Assembly: GCA_030248215.1 (NCBI GenBank)
Contig: JASANG010002074.1
Coordinates: 88,664-152,663, forward strand
DNA length: 64,000 nt
Reading direction: 5' to 3'
From: Enoplolaimus lenunculus
Lineage: Eukaryota > Nematoda > Enoplea > Enoplida > Thoracostomopsidae
Below are positions 33,156 through 60,110 of this stretch, piece after piece. The first letter of the stretch is position 1. The number at the start of each line of letters is the position of its first letter. Position numbers and translations under genes: made by a program. Below the pieces are notes generated by a model, which did not search any database, was not told the DNA's origin, and worked only from the letters and a program-made list of their open reading frames with translations.

Positions 33156-33600
33156 AGTAGGATTAACCAGTTAAGGTGATATCTTGATTTTAGGCTAGCA
33201 GTAAAGTGATGGCACACATTTCACAGGACAAAATCATTATTCTTCATTGCTTTGCTCCCAGTTTTTTCTACATAGATGACATCCTTACATCAAGTAAGAA
33301 ATTAAAAACAAACGCCAAAAAGTATTCCGAACTGGAAATAGTTTTGATACAAACACATGCAGCAGGACGCGTATTTATCTACGAAAGATTGATGTTCATT
33401 GGACCAACGTTAAATACAGGAGCTTGCTTATTATAATAAGCGTAGAACCTAACTACAAGCTTGATCGCAACTAACTCAGGCTTTAGTTACCCAGTCTACT
33501 TGTTTCCCAGCGGGCAGGTCCTTGCAAATAACATGTGTGTTCGTTGCGAGGACTTGTGTAATGTAGCGTTACACAAGCATAGTAATTAACAAAGCAGTAA

Positions 33601-36600
33601 TTACGATTGACGACAACATATACACTTGAATTGCTGCAGCATGGCGCAGCGCATTTTGGATCGTGTAAAATAATTGGCAACACGGTCTGAAATTTCCCGT
33701 ACGTCTTTATTCACAAATCTGGCAGCACACGAAATAGCATCATGACCAGGTTCACACAGGATCATTTGTTTTTCAATCACAGACAAAGCTAAACTTTTTA
33801 ATGCCGGAACACCAACGAATCGCATCGTAAAGGAAGCGTTCAAACCCGTGGTACCAGGATGCACCGCAAAGCACAGCGCGTGACACGGTTCATTATGTTG
33901 AGCGGGAAATATCCGAGGAACATTCGGCGAAACAACGCTAAAGTCTGACAATTTAATTTTCGCCAACGGACCAAAATTTGACGGTTGAATTTCAAAAACA
34001 AACCATGGAATGTATTGAATTCCGTTATGAGGAGTTTTAACAATATCATCAATCGAGGTTCGCCAGACATGAAAACGCCCGGATTCATTTGTGACACATT
34101 GACGTGATGCAACATATATCCAAGACCCAACAGTACGAAATATCACGCTTGTTGTTGAAATGTCATTGACTGAAATATTAAGATCCGCATGTAAACGCGT
34201 CGCACTACCAGAGCGCCAACAATTTTAACAATCAATATTTTAAATATTATTAATATAAATCAATTTTTTTATTCAGGTCACAAATTTATTAACTGATATC
34301 AGGCACGTAATAATTGCTGTTTGCGAAAAAAGTACATTTGCTAGAATAATAAATATTAATAGTTTTTCGGCCAGTACCAATGTTTAAAAGTTAGGTGGCG
34401 TGCATTTTGCCGGTATTCATTAAACAAAATTATCGATAAATCGCAAATTTGCAAAATGCAAGGTTTCGATTCGGATTCGGCAAATTACAAATGGATTCGG
34501 ACTTGGTCAACTCGTGGATTCGCTGCCAGTTTGCGTAGTGCCACCCAAGCTATCCCATTGAATTTTTGTGAGAAAAAACTAATCTTTAAAATATTTTTCA
34601 ACAGTGTATTATAGCTAATTCTTTAGCAATGGATGGCAAAAATTCTGATTGACTAAATTATTACTTGGCTTTATCCAAATCGGCTAAAATGTTTTTGCGC
34701 CGCGGCAAACACTGAAATTTATGTCGTACTTAAGTTACTGTTAACTGCATAAAATAACTGTGACATTAAATGTACCAGCATGTGTTACATACACCTTTCC
34801 CATACAACATTATTAATGGGAATCGACGTTAGGTTAACAACAAATATAAAATAAAGAGAGAATGATATAATGATGTCAACAACATAACCGAACCATTCTT
34901 GCTACGCATTTTAACAAAATGTTCTCCAATGTCGAAGAGTCACACCCCATAAATGTAGCGAGTATGGTTGTGATCAAAACCCAACGCGTGCTGGATACAT
35001 TCTTTTCTACACAGAGTATACCCAGTTGTAAACTTTTGTCTAAGAACACTCATTTCTTGCAATTATGCAAACTATTGGAGCTAAAACACAATTGTATATT
35101 ATCCAAAAATGCGCTTTCAGTGTAGTCTTAAAAGTGAATTTTGCCGGACACAAATCCGCAAACTTACCCTGCAGCTCAAGCGGCAAGTTGAAAGTTTTGA
35201 CCGTATAATTGGTTGAGGCATTGGAATTCGTTGAAAAATCCCAAACACAACAAAGCATAGTTCGATCATTTCGAGCAAACTTCGGCATGAGTAGAAATAA
35301 TATGACTTCAATTTGAGGCTAAAGAAATGACAAAAACGAGCTACATGATTAACGCCGAAGATAAGAATAAATACACATATATATCAGGGTAAAACTTAAA
35401 TAGATTTCATTAGTATACTATGCAAACCTTGACAGTCGCCGATGATAAACCATCGAAGGTAGATTAATTTGCTTCCATAGATTACGTATGCAAATCTTAA
35501 ATACAGCAGAGAAAGTGAATACCTACATATCTCCAACTAGGGTTATTGCACCAATAATATTGTAAAAACGAATTTTCCATTTCAGTAAGTTTTTCGCAAC
35601 CGGAATTACATACAATTTACCAGAACCTGAGTTTAGAAAAATTACCGCAAACGGAACCGGAAAATGAAAAATACATGCTACCGAAAAACTCTGATAGTAC
35701 CCTTAGGTGGAGATAGGTAATCACTTTATCTGCTGTACTTTAGATTATTATAATCCACGGAAGCTCAATCTACCTTTGATGGTTTATTTTCGGCGATTGT
35801 CAATGTTTATATATATATTATATATTATATATATATACGAATGAAATCTACTTGATGTTTACCGTCATTTTTAGTAAAATATCTTAATTTTCACCTACCA
35901 AAATTTAATACCGGAACTTTTAATTCCGGCAGAAATTTACCGAAACCGGAAGTCAAAGTTTGCCGGAACCGGAATTCCGGTTGCAACCTGATATATACAT
36001 ATTATATATTGGTAAAACAAATGTTTTGCACAACTACACTGTTGTTTAAACATAAAATAATACTTGGTGAAAATTAAAACCATGGCAAAAAACTGACTTA
36101 CCAATACTAAGAAAGTTACAATATCATAAAGTGTTGTGAGCGGAGAAGGAACAAAATACTCCTTCGCAGCAACCGTTACGTTGCTTTCGTCTGTCGCTGC
36201 CAAAGGTATCTAAAACATATCAATCAATGCTTCTTAAACACAACCGTTTTAGGCAAAAATTTTACTTAGCAAAAAATTAATATACGGAACTGATTATCAA
36301 AACATTAACCGGCCGGGTTTATATCAAACTGAAAAATGAGACTAAAACTCTTGGTCTCAGTTATTTGGAGTCGTAATTAAGGGAAGTTTTAGGAATTTAG
36401 TTTAATTTATTTACAATTTAGGTAACGCGATAATTTCTGCTCTACTGTGAGAAGACTTATACAGGGTGCGACCGGATATCCGGTACCGGTTTAATATCCG
36501 ACTACAACTGATATCCGCATCCGGTATGAACCTACTGGATATTAGCAAAAATACACTGAAAACACAGATACAGGAACATAATACGACACCACGCTAAAGA

Positions 36601-39600
36601 CGACAATAAAATATACAGCGCTTTCAGTGTCAAAACAACGCTTTCAGCTTTTTTTCCAACGAAAATGATGGTCAATCGCCAGTATATTTAAGCTCTATTA
36701 ATAGTAAACGCTTTTATAGCGTTTATCAAAATGATATTTTACCATTAATTGGAACTTTAAATTTTTTTGGCACGATTGGTTAAATGTTCTAAACTGAAAA
36801 TACATCTATAAAAACAATTATCTGTGTTTTGACACACAATAAATATAACAATATCCCAAAACGGCACAAAATTTATACTCAAAAATGGCAAAAATAAACA
36901 AATACTACTGACGTTCGTTTATAGTGAACGTTGAGCAGAAAAAACGGGACCTATTCATTCTCCTTCGGTTTCGGTTGGAAATCTACCGAGACTCAAAAAA
37001 CCGAGACCGAGACCAGCCAAATCCCGAGACTTACCGAGACCGACACCGCACATACCTAGCTGCGATTAAATTTCTGGGCAAGTCAAGACGTTAAGGTCTT
37101 GATACATTTTCAGCTACTTCTAACTTTTGTAAGCGAGCAAAAAGTAACCACATTTTTGCCTTAAATAATTTTAGTTTATCAGCAGCAATTATGAACTTTA
37201 TAACAAATGAAAACCTTGAGCACGCTAAGAATGCTGCGAAAAAATATATTATTGTCACGTATACAACATCCGCCGTCCCACTCCAGTAAAAAACCAATAT
37301 CTATATCCGTTTCCGGTATCGGGGAAATGAGGAAATTTAATATCTAGTCACTTCCTGAATATAATTATTGCAAGTGTTTCTCCAAAAATAATCAAAATAA
37401 CTAAAAAAATTGAATATTTATTTCATTTCAGCGTATTGATATTAGCTTGCAAACCAATAGAGAAGCAAAAGCGAGACCGCGCCCCAGACAACCGCGAGAC
37501 GTCTAGGAAGGGAACACGTTTGTTAGTCAATGTTATAACATGCATCATAAGCGACGACTTAATCTATGCCCGTCTCACTTATCTCAGGAGGAAATATAAT
37601 CCTTTCTGAGTCAGTTTTTAAAGGTAATAAATTATAAATTCTGCAGGCTGTTAATCCTAATAGTAGTGTTTTTAGCCAACAGAAACCAATTGTTTAGTGC
37701 TAAATAACTTGGAACGGTACAAGCCAATTGGCCTTATGGCACATTTCCAACCGAGAATTCGCTACTGGGGAACGGGGATGAGAGACCCGGATGACTGAAA
37801 ACAGTACTTTATATTCACTCCAGGCATACCCCCTGTCACTCAAGATTCCTTCACGGTTGAGTACTGTTTAGCCTTAAAATTAAAAATTCAACTTAATTTT
37901 TTGAACTTCAAACACGTTTTTCTGTAAAAGTTTTCCGTTACAATATAAGAGATAAGCATGCAAATATATTCAAATGTTATATGCCAGAGAGTAAACGCGG
38001 TTAAATGGAATTTCCTCTTAAAACAGTAATTTTGCCAGTATAAAAATTACCTTCCACTCAAGATTCGCTCTGGTTGTCAATCGGGGCCTCGGTCGAATTT
38101 CTCCAACTCTGTCATGACCCAGCGAATGATCAGCGTACTAACGGCAAAACAAGAAAAGCAACACCTGTACTTACCATACAAATTATTGTGAAGTCCCGTT
38201 TATAAGCCACAATGTAATTAAAATCGATATCCGTGCGCAATAAATTATCAACCACCGCACTACAGCGAAAGGTAATAGAACGTTTGCAGCCGGTTGTACA
38301 ATTAAGGCATGTAAGGGTTCGCAGCCAGCTGACATCATCATATTTGCTAACTGAAATGAAACATCACTTGTATCAAATATCTTGTTTATTAAATTTTGGT
38401 CGTTTTTAAACTTGCTAAACTTTAAGAAGCCTTTTTAAAGCCACTTGTTAAATTAGTGACGATAAAATGACATAGATTTATTATATAAACCTTGACAATC
38501 ACCGGAAATAAACCATCGAAGGTAAATTTCGTTTCAGTGTATAAGCAAAATGTAAAATCCAGCATATTAAGTCAATGCCTATATCCAACTGATGTTAATT
38601 ATTCTCCAATAATACAGCAAGCAAAAAAATTAAAATTTCGGTGGCATGTGGTTGCAACCTGATATATTTATATTCAGGGTGCAACCGGACTTCCGATTCC
38701 GCTTATAATTCCTATTCAAAACTAGTTTTGATAAATCCTTTTTGTTATGAATTGTGATACGTATGTGATACGTAGTATGTTGCATAAAAAATTCTGTACG
38801 TATGATTTATCTAATAAACTGCTTTAGGTGGGTTAACTTATCAATAATCGATTGTATTTAGGCTTGACAGAACCAAAAATCACCACCAATTTGTTCATGC
38901 GACGATTTATAAAATCGTTGCTAGCCAACAGACACCCTAACTCAATTCAATATTATATTTGTTAATACAAATCACCGGTAAAGTCACAGATATTCTAGCT
39001 CCGATTCCGATAACCTCCAAACGATACTTGAAAAGTTAGCTAATAACTAATTTGCATATTAGCTTGACTAATAAATAGCATAAGTTAGGATTTTTCTAAA
39101 ATTGTTTCAGATTATTAGGATTACTGAAGGGTTTTCGAATGCGAGAAATCGGAATAAATTGTTTATGCATAAACCTTCAAAAGCGATAAATAATAGTTAA
39201 CAGCTAATTTGTATATTAGCTTAACTGATAAGCCTAAATTAGAACTTTTTAAATTATTTCATTGATTATTATTATTATCATTATTATTATTATTATTATT
39301 ATTTGAGTTACCGAAGTATTCCTGGGTGCGAGGAATTTCAAGGTTTCTATACGTAGTATACGAATGAAATCTATTTTATTTTTATCGTCACTTTTTAGCA
39401 AAATATCTTAATTTCCACCGACCAAAATTTTATACCGGAATTTTTAACTCCGGTAAAAATTCACCGGAACCGGAAGGTCAAAAAAGCCGGAGCCGGAATT
39501 CCGGTTGCGCCCTAGTATGTGTTTTAATTGCTTAATGCTAGACAGTTTTTCAAATTTTGCGATGATTTTATTTTAACAGAATACAAACTACCTGCAGAGC

Positions 39601-41046
39601 TTAACAAAACAAGAGTGTTTTTGCCACATATCGTAACGCAGTTTGTGAGGCGAGTTGGCATTGGATCTCTAAGGTTTATAAGCATGTTGTGCGCATTTGT
39701 AATAATTCGAGCACATACACTAAAACAAAACGCAGTAAATCGATCTAAGAATATGTGCTTAACCGTATTCTGAGACAACAAATCGTTGAACCCAACGCCG
39801 ATAATATTTGTCAACTAGAACATATATAATACAATACAATACAAATTCTCATTTCAAAATATCTTGTTATGTACGCCTCTAACTACACGTATTGTGTGGC
39901 TGGAAAAAAAATTTCCGAAGAAATTTTCTAACTGCTATAACTTCGCAGTAATAATAGTTATAGCATGATGCAAGGCGTATACCGAAATCGGAACTACAAG
40001 TTATGTGACTATGCGGATAATTAGTATTAACAAATAAAATATTGATTTCTGATGGCTGTTGGCTAACAATTTTTAAAACGTGGCATGGACAAACTGGCGA
40101 CCGTTTTCTGGTTAAGTAAAGCTAAATTTTTTCCGCAATATATCACAAGTAGGATTGAAATTAAAATTTCAAAATTCCGATTGATTGTGCAATCGGAATC
40201 GGAATTCGTTTTGAATCGGAATCGAAATTCCTGTTACATCCTGAATTATACAAAGATCTCTACAAAATTACCCGGTCAGCATTCCTGCAAAAATTCAATT
40301 CTTGTTCCTGTTCCAGTTCCTACATTCGAAGATAAAGGAACCGAAACTTGTACGATTTTGTGGAAAATTATTTTAATGATTTAAATATTGGAGCTTAGTT
40401 TTTGAAAAATTATAACTTTGAAATGAGTGTTTTTGCATCAGTTCAATTTTGTTAAACTGTTTCTGATGTGTTTAGCTGAAAATACGTGGTCGTTTTTGGT
40501 AAGTTTTCTAAAAAGTTTAACAGTAATTCAGTGATGGATATTTATTCACATTCCGGTTCCTGTTCCTGCAAAGAAATTCATTATATACCCGTTCCTGTTC
40601 CGGTAAGACTTATATAGTTCCTGTTGAAACACTGGACAAGTGTCTTTTCTTTCAACGAAAATCGAGCGGGTTTTTTTCTTGCCCGACCATATAACATAAT
40701 ATATTACATTCTTTACCCAAGCATACTTGTATATTAAAATCCAAATTTCGCCTTTCAAAGGTTGTAAGACAAAGCAAAGCTCATTTGCATCTAATGCAAA
40801 AATAGCTTCTACACATCCCATAACATTTCTCAATGTTTCGTTTTCCGCCATCATGCCTTCCAGCGATAATTCACGTGTTGATGAGCGCAAAGAACCGTTT
40901 AAGTTCTGTGATTCAGTTCTTTGCAAATGGTGTCGTCTCAATACTGATTGCATGTAACGAAAGACAGTCGAGCCAACAGCTAATTTGCGGTGACTTAATG
41001 ATCTAACAGGCGACGTTAGGGTTCGTAGATAGAAATGATTAACCAT
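33601..41046 (-). CDS. Unidentified six-exon protein-coding gene (466 residues)
   Basis: Exons (high to low): 41046-40727, 39668-39592, 38350-38175, 36209-36102, 35318-35168, 34169-33601. All junctions are GT-AG, the phases agree, and the total is 1401 nt with a terminal TAA. An in-frame stop lies just upstream of the ATG at 41046. Exons 1 and 6 are the longest non-repetitive open stretches in this part of the window (106 and 188 codons). Visible features: a basic, Ser/Arg-rich N-terminus (about residues 1-65); a Cys-rich stretch near 147-162 (TCLNCTTGCKRSITFRC); a hydrophobic segment near 221-238; and several N-x-S/T sites (NVT, NAS, NYT). I do not recognise the family. Exon 2 has the weakest acceptor. 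The model rests on open frame and phase agreement only; introns carry several MITEs. Confidence 0.5.
35395..35990. mobile_element. M6-like element, long
   Basis: CAGGGTAAAACTT to TTCCGGTTGCAACCTG. Inverted inner arms contain AACCATCGAAGGTAGATT and its complement. Located between exons 5 and 4 of the unidentified gene. Confidence 0.5.
36462..36545. mobile_element. M7 fragment
   Basis: CAGGGTGCGACCGGATATCC followed by several TATCCG motifs; no matching right end found. Confidence 0.5.
36546..38174. other. Intron between exons 4 and 3 of the unidentified gene
   Basis: AT-rich, no further exon recognised; open frames are short (at most 68 codons). Confidence 0.5.
38480..38662. mobile_element. 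M6-like half element
   Basis: CCTTGACAATCACCGG near the left, AACCATCGAAGGTAAATTTC, and right end GTGGTTGCAACCTG; immediately precedes another M6 copy. Confidence 0.5.
38675..39513. mobile_element. M6-like element, 0.8 kb
   Basis: CAGGGTGCAACCGGACTTCC to ATTCCGGTTGCGCCCTAG. Between exons 3 and 2 of the unidentified gene. Confidence 0.5.
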
Positions 41047-42395
41047 ATCTCAAACACTGCGCAAATGAAAATTCTGTTGTATTAGAAACGTACAATGTTC
41101 TTATTTATTTATATTTTATTTCCTTTTGAACCGAAAGCAAATGCTTGGCAGCAGCATACGTGTCGGTAATAATTTTCAATGATGAATACAGTTCAGAAGG
41201 TGGTATGCCGAACTAAGTGGTAGAGCATTCAGTTAAAGAGCTGATGGTTGCGAGTTCCGGCAATGAAGGATACCGTAACCGATTACTGATTTCTTGGATA
41301 ATATATCCAAATGTTTTTATTTTAGCAACTGTTATCAGTTAGTGCGAGGTTGCGCGGTCTTAAACGCAATGTATATAGGTAAGCGTTATGTTAGTGCGAA
41401 GCAGTTGAAATAATTGACCACGCCCAGTGCCGGAGCAGGCAGGGGTGGGTGCTCTCCCCAAATCCAAGGTGGAGGCGAGAAGCCAGGCGCATTTTTAAAA
41501 CTTAAGCGGTTTTTGTTTTAACCAGTTAGGGTGGAACCCCTTTAGGGGTTGCCCCCCAAACGCTCCGGCCCTGCTCTTACCAACTAAGCAATCTCGGCAC
41601 TGCTTCAACGACTTGTGCTAGCTATTATATGCGTTGTTTGCCATTGTACTACGCTGTGTACTGCGTAGCTTCTATGCAATGTGTACTACGTGTTAACTTT
41701 TTTATATTTGTGCTATTTATTCGGATGATGCTTCGTGCAATACCTGACAGTTAACGTTATCCAACCTATCACCAATTTGTCATAGGTGTTACACACATTT
41801 GAGATATGTGTATACACATCCTATTTGGTTCCGGATATGCTATATACACATGTAGCTACGTAATTTACGATGCCATTGTTTAAAATACCGTTTTACACTG
41901 TGATTGAATTTATTTCTGAACAAGGAGATATTTTACAACTAATGTTAAATGCTCTGTCACCGCGAGCAGACTTTGCTATTAATTTTGTTGTTAATAGAGC
42001 AAAACGCGTAGTAGCTTTGCAGAATTTGCAACAAGTTTCTACAGTGGTACAGTGCGGTATTGCGATGAATATCTTCTTGTATTGTCAATTTCTGGCAAAG
42101 TGCATTTCCTGTAAAATTACGCGCCAACATTGTGAGTACGTTTTGAAAGCGTTTTTCAGCGTAAAAACTAAAACTGTGTTAAATAAAAAACTACTTGTCA
42201 GAAACAAAAGTCCTATTGATTTGGCCTGAAGTGGAATAATCTCTGAGGAAGGTTTTTTGCTTAATCACAAACAGAGGTTTTGAGTGTTTTGACCTGAAAT
42301 GGCAGTATTTACACCAAAAATTAGTACTCCTCACATAATATATCATTGCTTTTGTGAGCATGAAATCTTGTATTAGCAACAAGTGTACTTTGATA
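41047..42395. other. Upstream region of the unidentified gene
   Basis: Holds tRNA-like fragments (41215-41290, and reversed 41570-41620) and a G-rich repeat at 41427-41560. A 119-codon plus-strand open frame (41870-42229) has no recognisable product and no support beyond its length. Confidence 0.5.
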
Positions 42396-42600
42396 GGCCA
42401 ATATAAAGAACAGGGGCGGAACAGTATTGAAAGCTTATTCCTAAGCATAAGCCTAAGCGTAAGCCTAAGCGTAAAGAATGAGTTTATTGCTAATCCTAAG
42501 CCTAAGCCTAAGCCTTTACCAAGTAAAAAATTGGTCTAAAGCTTAAACCTATTGCATTACAGTGCCACAGAAAAACGTTTCGACCGTAATCTTTACATTC
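42396..42600. mobile_element. MITE M1 copy, reverse orientation
   Basis: GGCCAATATAAAGAACAGGG to CGTAATCTTTACATTCG, CCTAAGC runs inside. Confidence 0.5.
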
Positions 42601-42742
42601 GATCCTTTGATCAAACCCACGTGAACTAATGCATAAACTTTTTAAAATGGATTTAAGTGTTTTGCACAGGTTATAAAAGACACATAGCTAGCAGTTTTGG
42701 AATCATACCGTCTAAAGATTTACGACGCCGATTACGTCTGTA

Positions 42743-43657
42743 TAAAAGTGCCCCTAGAAGGGACAGATTGTGATATGTTTCGCTTGAAGCATGTAAAAGA
42801 GTTTAAACAAGGGTTAGTTAGACCATAGGTCAGTAGGTAATGCTTATAATATTAGCTCCATAACTTCTATGAAAATAGTTGTCATCTATATCTTTGACGG
42901 CTGTCTTTCAGTGTTAACACGCTTGCGGTCAGTGAAACAAGAAACATATGGGCCCAGCGGACATCACCTATTAGCTAAATTTTAGCGTTTGTTGGGTTTT
43001 ACAATGTTCAGTTTATAACTGATCTAATCTAGCATTCTTTATTGGAAGAGGATATTTTTTGAGTTTTAAAATATTTATGTTTCTAAAACTTGATTAGTAA
43101 ATATTTCAATATTGCAAGATAACAAATTGCGTCTATTGATTATTGAATAAGAAATGTCACGCATATATACGTGCTCGACTATTTTACCTATGTTTACCAT
43201 AACAATTTGATGATGTGAAGCGAGAAACTTTTCCAAATTGTGTTCTGTGCCGTGACATATTTAAGCTATTCATCTAGAAAATACCATTCAAACGTTGCTA
43301 AATATTTCAAAGAACATGTTCTGTCTCAATTGAGATAACTTTAAAAAGCAACTGACTGTTATACGAAAGGCATGTTGAGAGTTGTACTTTAGAACGCCTT
43401 GAAAACCCATAGTGTCAATTTATAGCTTAATAGATGAAAGTTCGTTGGGCCCATATGCTTCTTGTTTCACTGATCGCAAGCGTGTTAACACTGAAAGACA
43501 GCCGTCAAAGATATAGATGACAACTATTTACATAGAAGTTATGGAGCTAATATTATAAGCATTACCTACTGACCTACGGTCTAACTAATTCTTGTTTAAA
43601 CTCTTTCATGCTTCAAGCGAAACATATCACAATCTGTCCCTTCTAGGGGCACTTTTA
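42743..43657. mobile_element. Fold-back element with about 215-bp arms
   Basis: Left arm from TAAAAGTGCCCCTAGAAGGG to about 42958; right arm about 43443-43657 is its inverse. The arms differ by few bases, so they are young or corrected. About 480 bp of AT-rich core without coding capacity. Confidence 0.5.
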
Positions 43658-43699
43658 CCTAGTATCTTTCTTTTACGTGGGATACGGTGAGGTTTTATG

Positions 43700-43785
43700 C
43701 TAAGACTACTCCTAAGCGTACGCCTAAGCCTAAACAAAATATAAGTCTAAAGCGTACACTTGCTCCATTGCAATCCACCAAAAAG
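43700..43785. mobile_element. M1/M2 fragment
   Basis: CTAAGCGTACGCCTAAGCC, AGTCTAAAGCGTACACTTGC and a CCACC stretch; no ends. Confidence 0.5.
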
Positions 43786-44699
43786 CAGCCTGTTCTGAGC
43801 TATAATGCATGGGAGGTTATTACAAAATATTACCGTCTTAGAAATTTCAGTAGAACAAACATCGCAAGGACACGTAATCTATTGCACGGTGTCATTAGCA
43901 TCACACAATAATATCGACTATCTATGGTAATTGCATATTTGTAATACATTTTTTCGAAAAATTATAAAAATCAAACTTTTAATAACAACTTAAATGAGAC
44001 GTTTAGCTGTCCAACTTGTGTATGGTGTCGAAGCGGCTAATTAGGATATTCTATGCGCAAGTTACCTCATTCCAGCTCTGCTTTCATGCAGAGAACATTC
44101 TGCAAAACTTTCAAAAACCGTGTATTCTCGATGCTTGAAACATATATTGTAAACACTAACGTGTTTCAATGATAGGATTTGCATTGCCAGACGGAATGCT
44201 ACTGCGAAAGTGCAACCAGGATTTTTCTGTTTCAAAAGCGAAATTTAAAAGTTTTCTATTATACCAGATAAGATTGTGTAAGCATGTGGGCCATGCTTGT
44301 CTGTGTGCATATACAAAATGCATTGCACTATTGTCGAGTAGTGCACAATGAAATACCCCATTACATAGCACAGAAACAAAAAAGTCAACATGTTCCATAC
44401 TTTTTGCGCATAACAGTCAGTTGTAATGCTACCAATTTCATTTCTGGGCGCATATCAGTGTGTGTCTGGTCACTCTCTTGCGCTTGTGTTTGAAAAAACT
44501 CATTGAAATGAAACGTTCTTATAAAATTATAATCGTTTCTGATGGTTAGGACTTAAGGTCTTCACATAACGATGTAATGTAGTATCTTATCTGTTTATTA
44601 AGCATGGTGTATTAAAATTGGAATCATCATCGGTCGGCGTCGGCAAAATTTTTGGTATCGGCACATCCCGTGAGACATGCTCTTCCTAGGGCATAAGTA

Positions 44700-45180
44700 T
44701 GCAATATACGTTGCAATGCAGATTGTATAGTATGCTTGCTGGCAGCCGTCTGCCTGACACCCTTAAGGTCGGTAGTTCACAACCACCCGTCACCTGAAGT
44801 CCCGGTTTTACCTAGATTGACATGGGGGGCATGCCGTGAGAGCAGTGGTAAATGGCGCCGTGCTTTGAAAACGGTATTTAGTCGAAAATAGGATGAACGT
44901 GGTCTTCATGAAAATTGGGGCATGTGAGACATGCTTGTCCATGTGTACATTATATGCAAAATACATTGCATTATATAGTATGTTTTCCGGCAGCATACGG
45001 TCGACGTATATATTTGATGATACTAGTAGTTGGAGAAGCGGGCTGTGGCGGAGTGGTAGAGTGTTCCCTTATAGGATCCATAGGCAAAGAGTTCGATCTC
45101 CGCTCTGGAGGACCGCGCTTCGTGCTGCTTACTAAGCTGCTATATAAAAGGTCTACAGTCCCGGTTCCTACCTAGACTTA
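44700..45180 (+). repeat. tRNA-derived (SINE-like) remnants
   Basis: 45046-45061 GGCGGAGTGGTAGAG and 45089-45101 GAGTTCGATCTCC resemble A and B boxes. The phrase CATGTGAGACATGCTTGTCC near 44925 recurs in diverged form near 44285 and 44665. The stems do not pair as in a functional tRNA. Confidence 0.5.
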
Positions 45181-45424
45181 CAAAGGTCAAGCCGCTCTAA
45201 AAATTTCCGTTAGCAGTTTTGTTCCGGCAATTGACAATGGCGAGGCCAATATGTAAAGTTAAGAGTTAAATCACGTGACGTCATATAATTATTAATTTTA
45301 CGTTTGGATGTGTCAATTTTTTATATATACCATAATCTGATAATTATTTGTCAGCTTATACATTATCACAGTTATACGTATTTATTATTGAAGTATATAT
45401 TATACTTTGTTACTGCGCTTGGAA

Positions 45425-58934
<13,510 letters not shown>

Positions 58935-59236
58935 CCGTTGTTTGTTTATATTCATAAAACCCGCTGTTATGTCATTGTGTGCATTATGTTATTCCAAACT
59001 ATGACAGAGATCTGCTTGTTTGCCTGTATTTACACTGGCTTTTGACACATAAATTTAATAATTGCTTTTTCTGCAGATGTCTTAGTCTGTATTATAAACG
59101 TGCTTAGTTTAGCATGGTCACGGGGACCGTTTGCATTTCATGCTATAATGGATTAGATCTTAACGGTAAGTCTTTAAACATACTAAAACACCAATGTAAA
59201 CAATTTGTTCCAACTTTGTAGTGCTCTGTTAAGTCA

Positions 59237-59242
59237 AATAAA
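59237..59242 (+). terminator. Proximal polyadenylation signal of Ral
   Basis: AATAAA about 300 bases after the Ral stop codon; a plausible 3' end for the last exon. Confidence 0.5.
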
Positions 59243-59720
59243 AGTTGGCGATGCTTAATAAAAAGCAGTGATATTTCGTCTATTACATGATAGTTTAAGA
59301 TTAACGAGCCAAATTACAAGCCGCTGATAATTGCTATCGAACAAATCGCTTGCATTATGTTAATAAGTTAACAATTTAAATTGGCTTACCTCAGCCGTCT
59401 ATCAATCCAATGTATACGTTTGTAAACTTTTCTGTATGTATTGCCTGCTACTGATCTGTATTTCTTTATATTGTGTTCTGATTGGATGTACGCCTTCTTT
59501 GAACAGCTCGACGAAAATGAAACGTGCATGTTTTAAAACCAGCTTAAAAAGCTCAACGTTCTTCTGATTTTAATTAAACGTGCGGTGGAAATCAGAATTC
59601 GTATGGTATTTGGATATTTTTAACCAAGATTTTATCTCGCTTGCTTTCTGACCTTAGCTAAGATATTAGAATGGTATGTTTTGCATACCCCTCATGTAGT
59701 CCAGTACCTTTTTATCAAAT

Positions 59721-59726
59721 AATAAA
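59721..59726 (+). terminator. Distal polyadenylation signal of Ral
   Basis: A second AATAAA about 790 bases after the Ral stop. Alternative or chance. Confidence 0.5.
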
Positions 59727-60110
59727 TGTAGTGGCCTGATCTAATACTTTTTCTCGAATATTAAATTTAATGGCTTATTAGCGTTAGTACTAGCACAAAC
59801 TTTTAACGAAATGCCAAAAAGATTACGCACGTTACCAGACTGTTCAGTACAAGAGAAGAATGATTAAGTAGTCTAACTTACCATACCTTTACTATTTTAT
59901 TATTTAATATTTTATTTATACCAGAAGCAAAGAACGTTTTCTGACCTGTTTTTATTATTCGTTTATCTATGGAGTTGTTTTGTGTGAACACGCGAAAGTA
60001 TCAAAATGAACTTTCCAGATATTTTTCGAGACCCATACTGGTTCTATTTTTCATATTTTAGCAGTGTGGGTATAGGTTTTTCTTGCCTGTCACATAATTA
60101 GCTTGCTGTA

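Larger units (their letters stand above)
58935..60110. other. Ral 3' UTR and downstream spacer
   Basis: Contains two AATAAA signals; no other gene seen. Confidence 0.5.

Noticed and set aside
41870-42229. 119-codon plus-strand open frame as a small gene
   Set aside because: No recognisable product and no supporting splice or homology signal; length is not decisive in this composition.
45037-45120. Functional tRNA gene
   Set aside because: A- and B-box-like motifs are present but acceptor and anticodon stems do not pair; reads as a tRNA-derived repeat.
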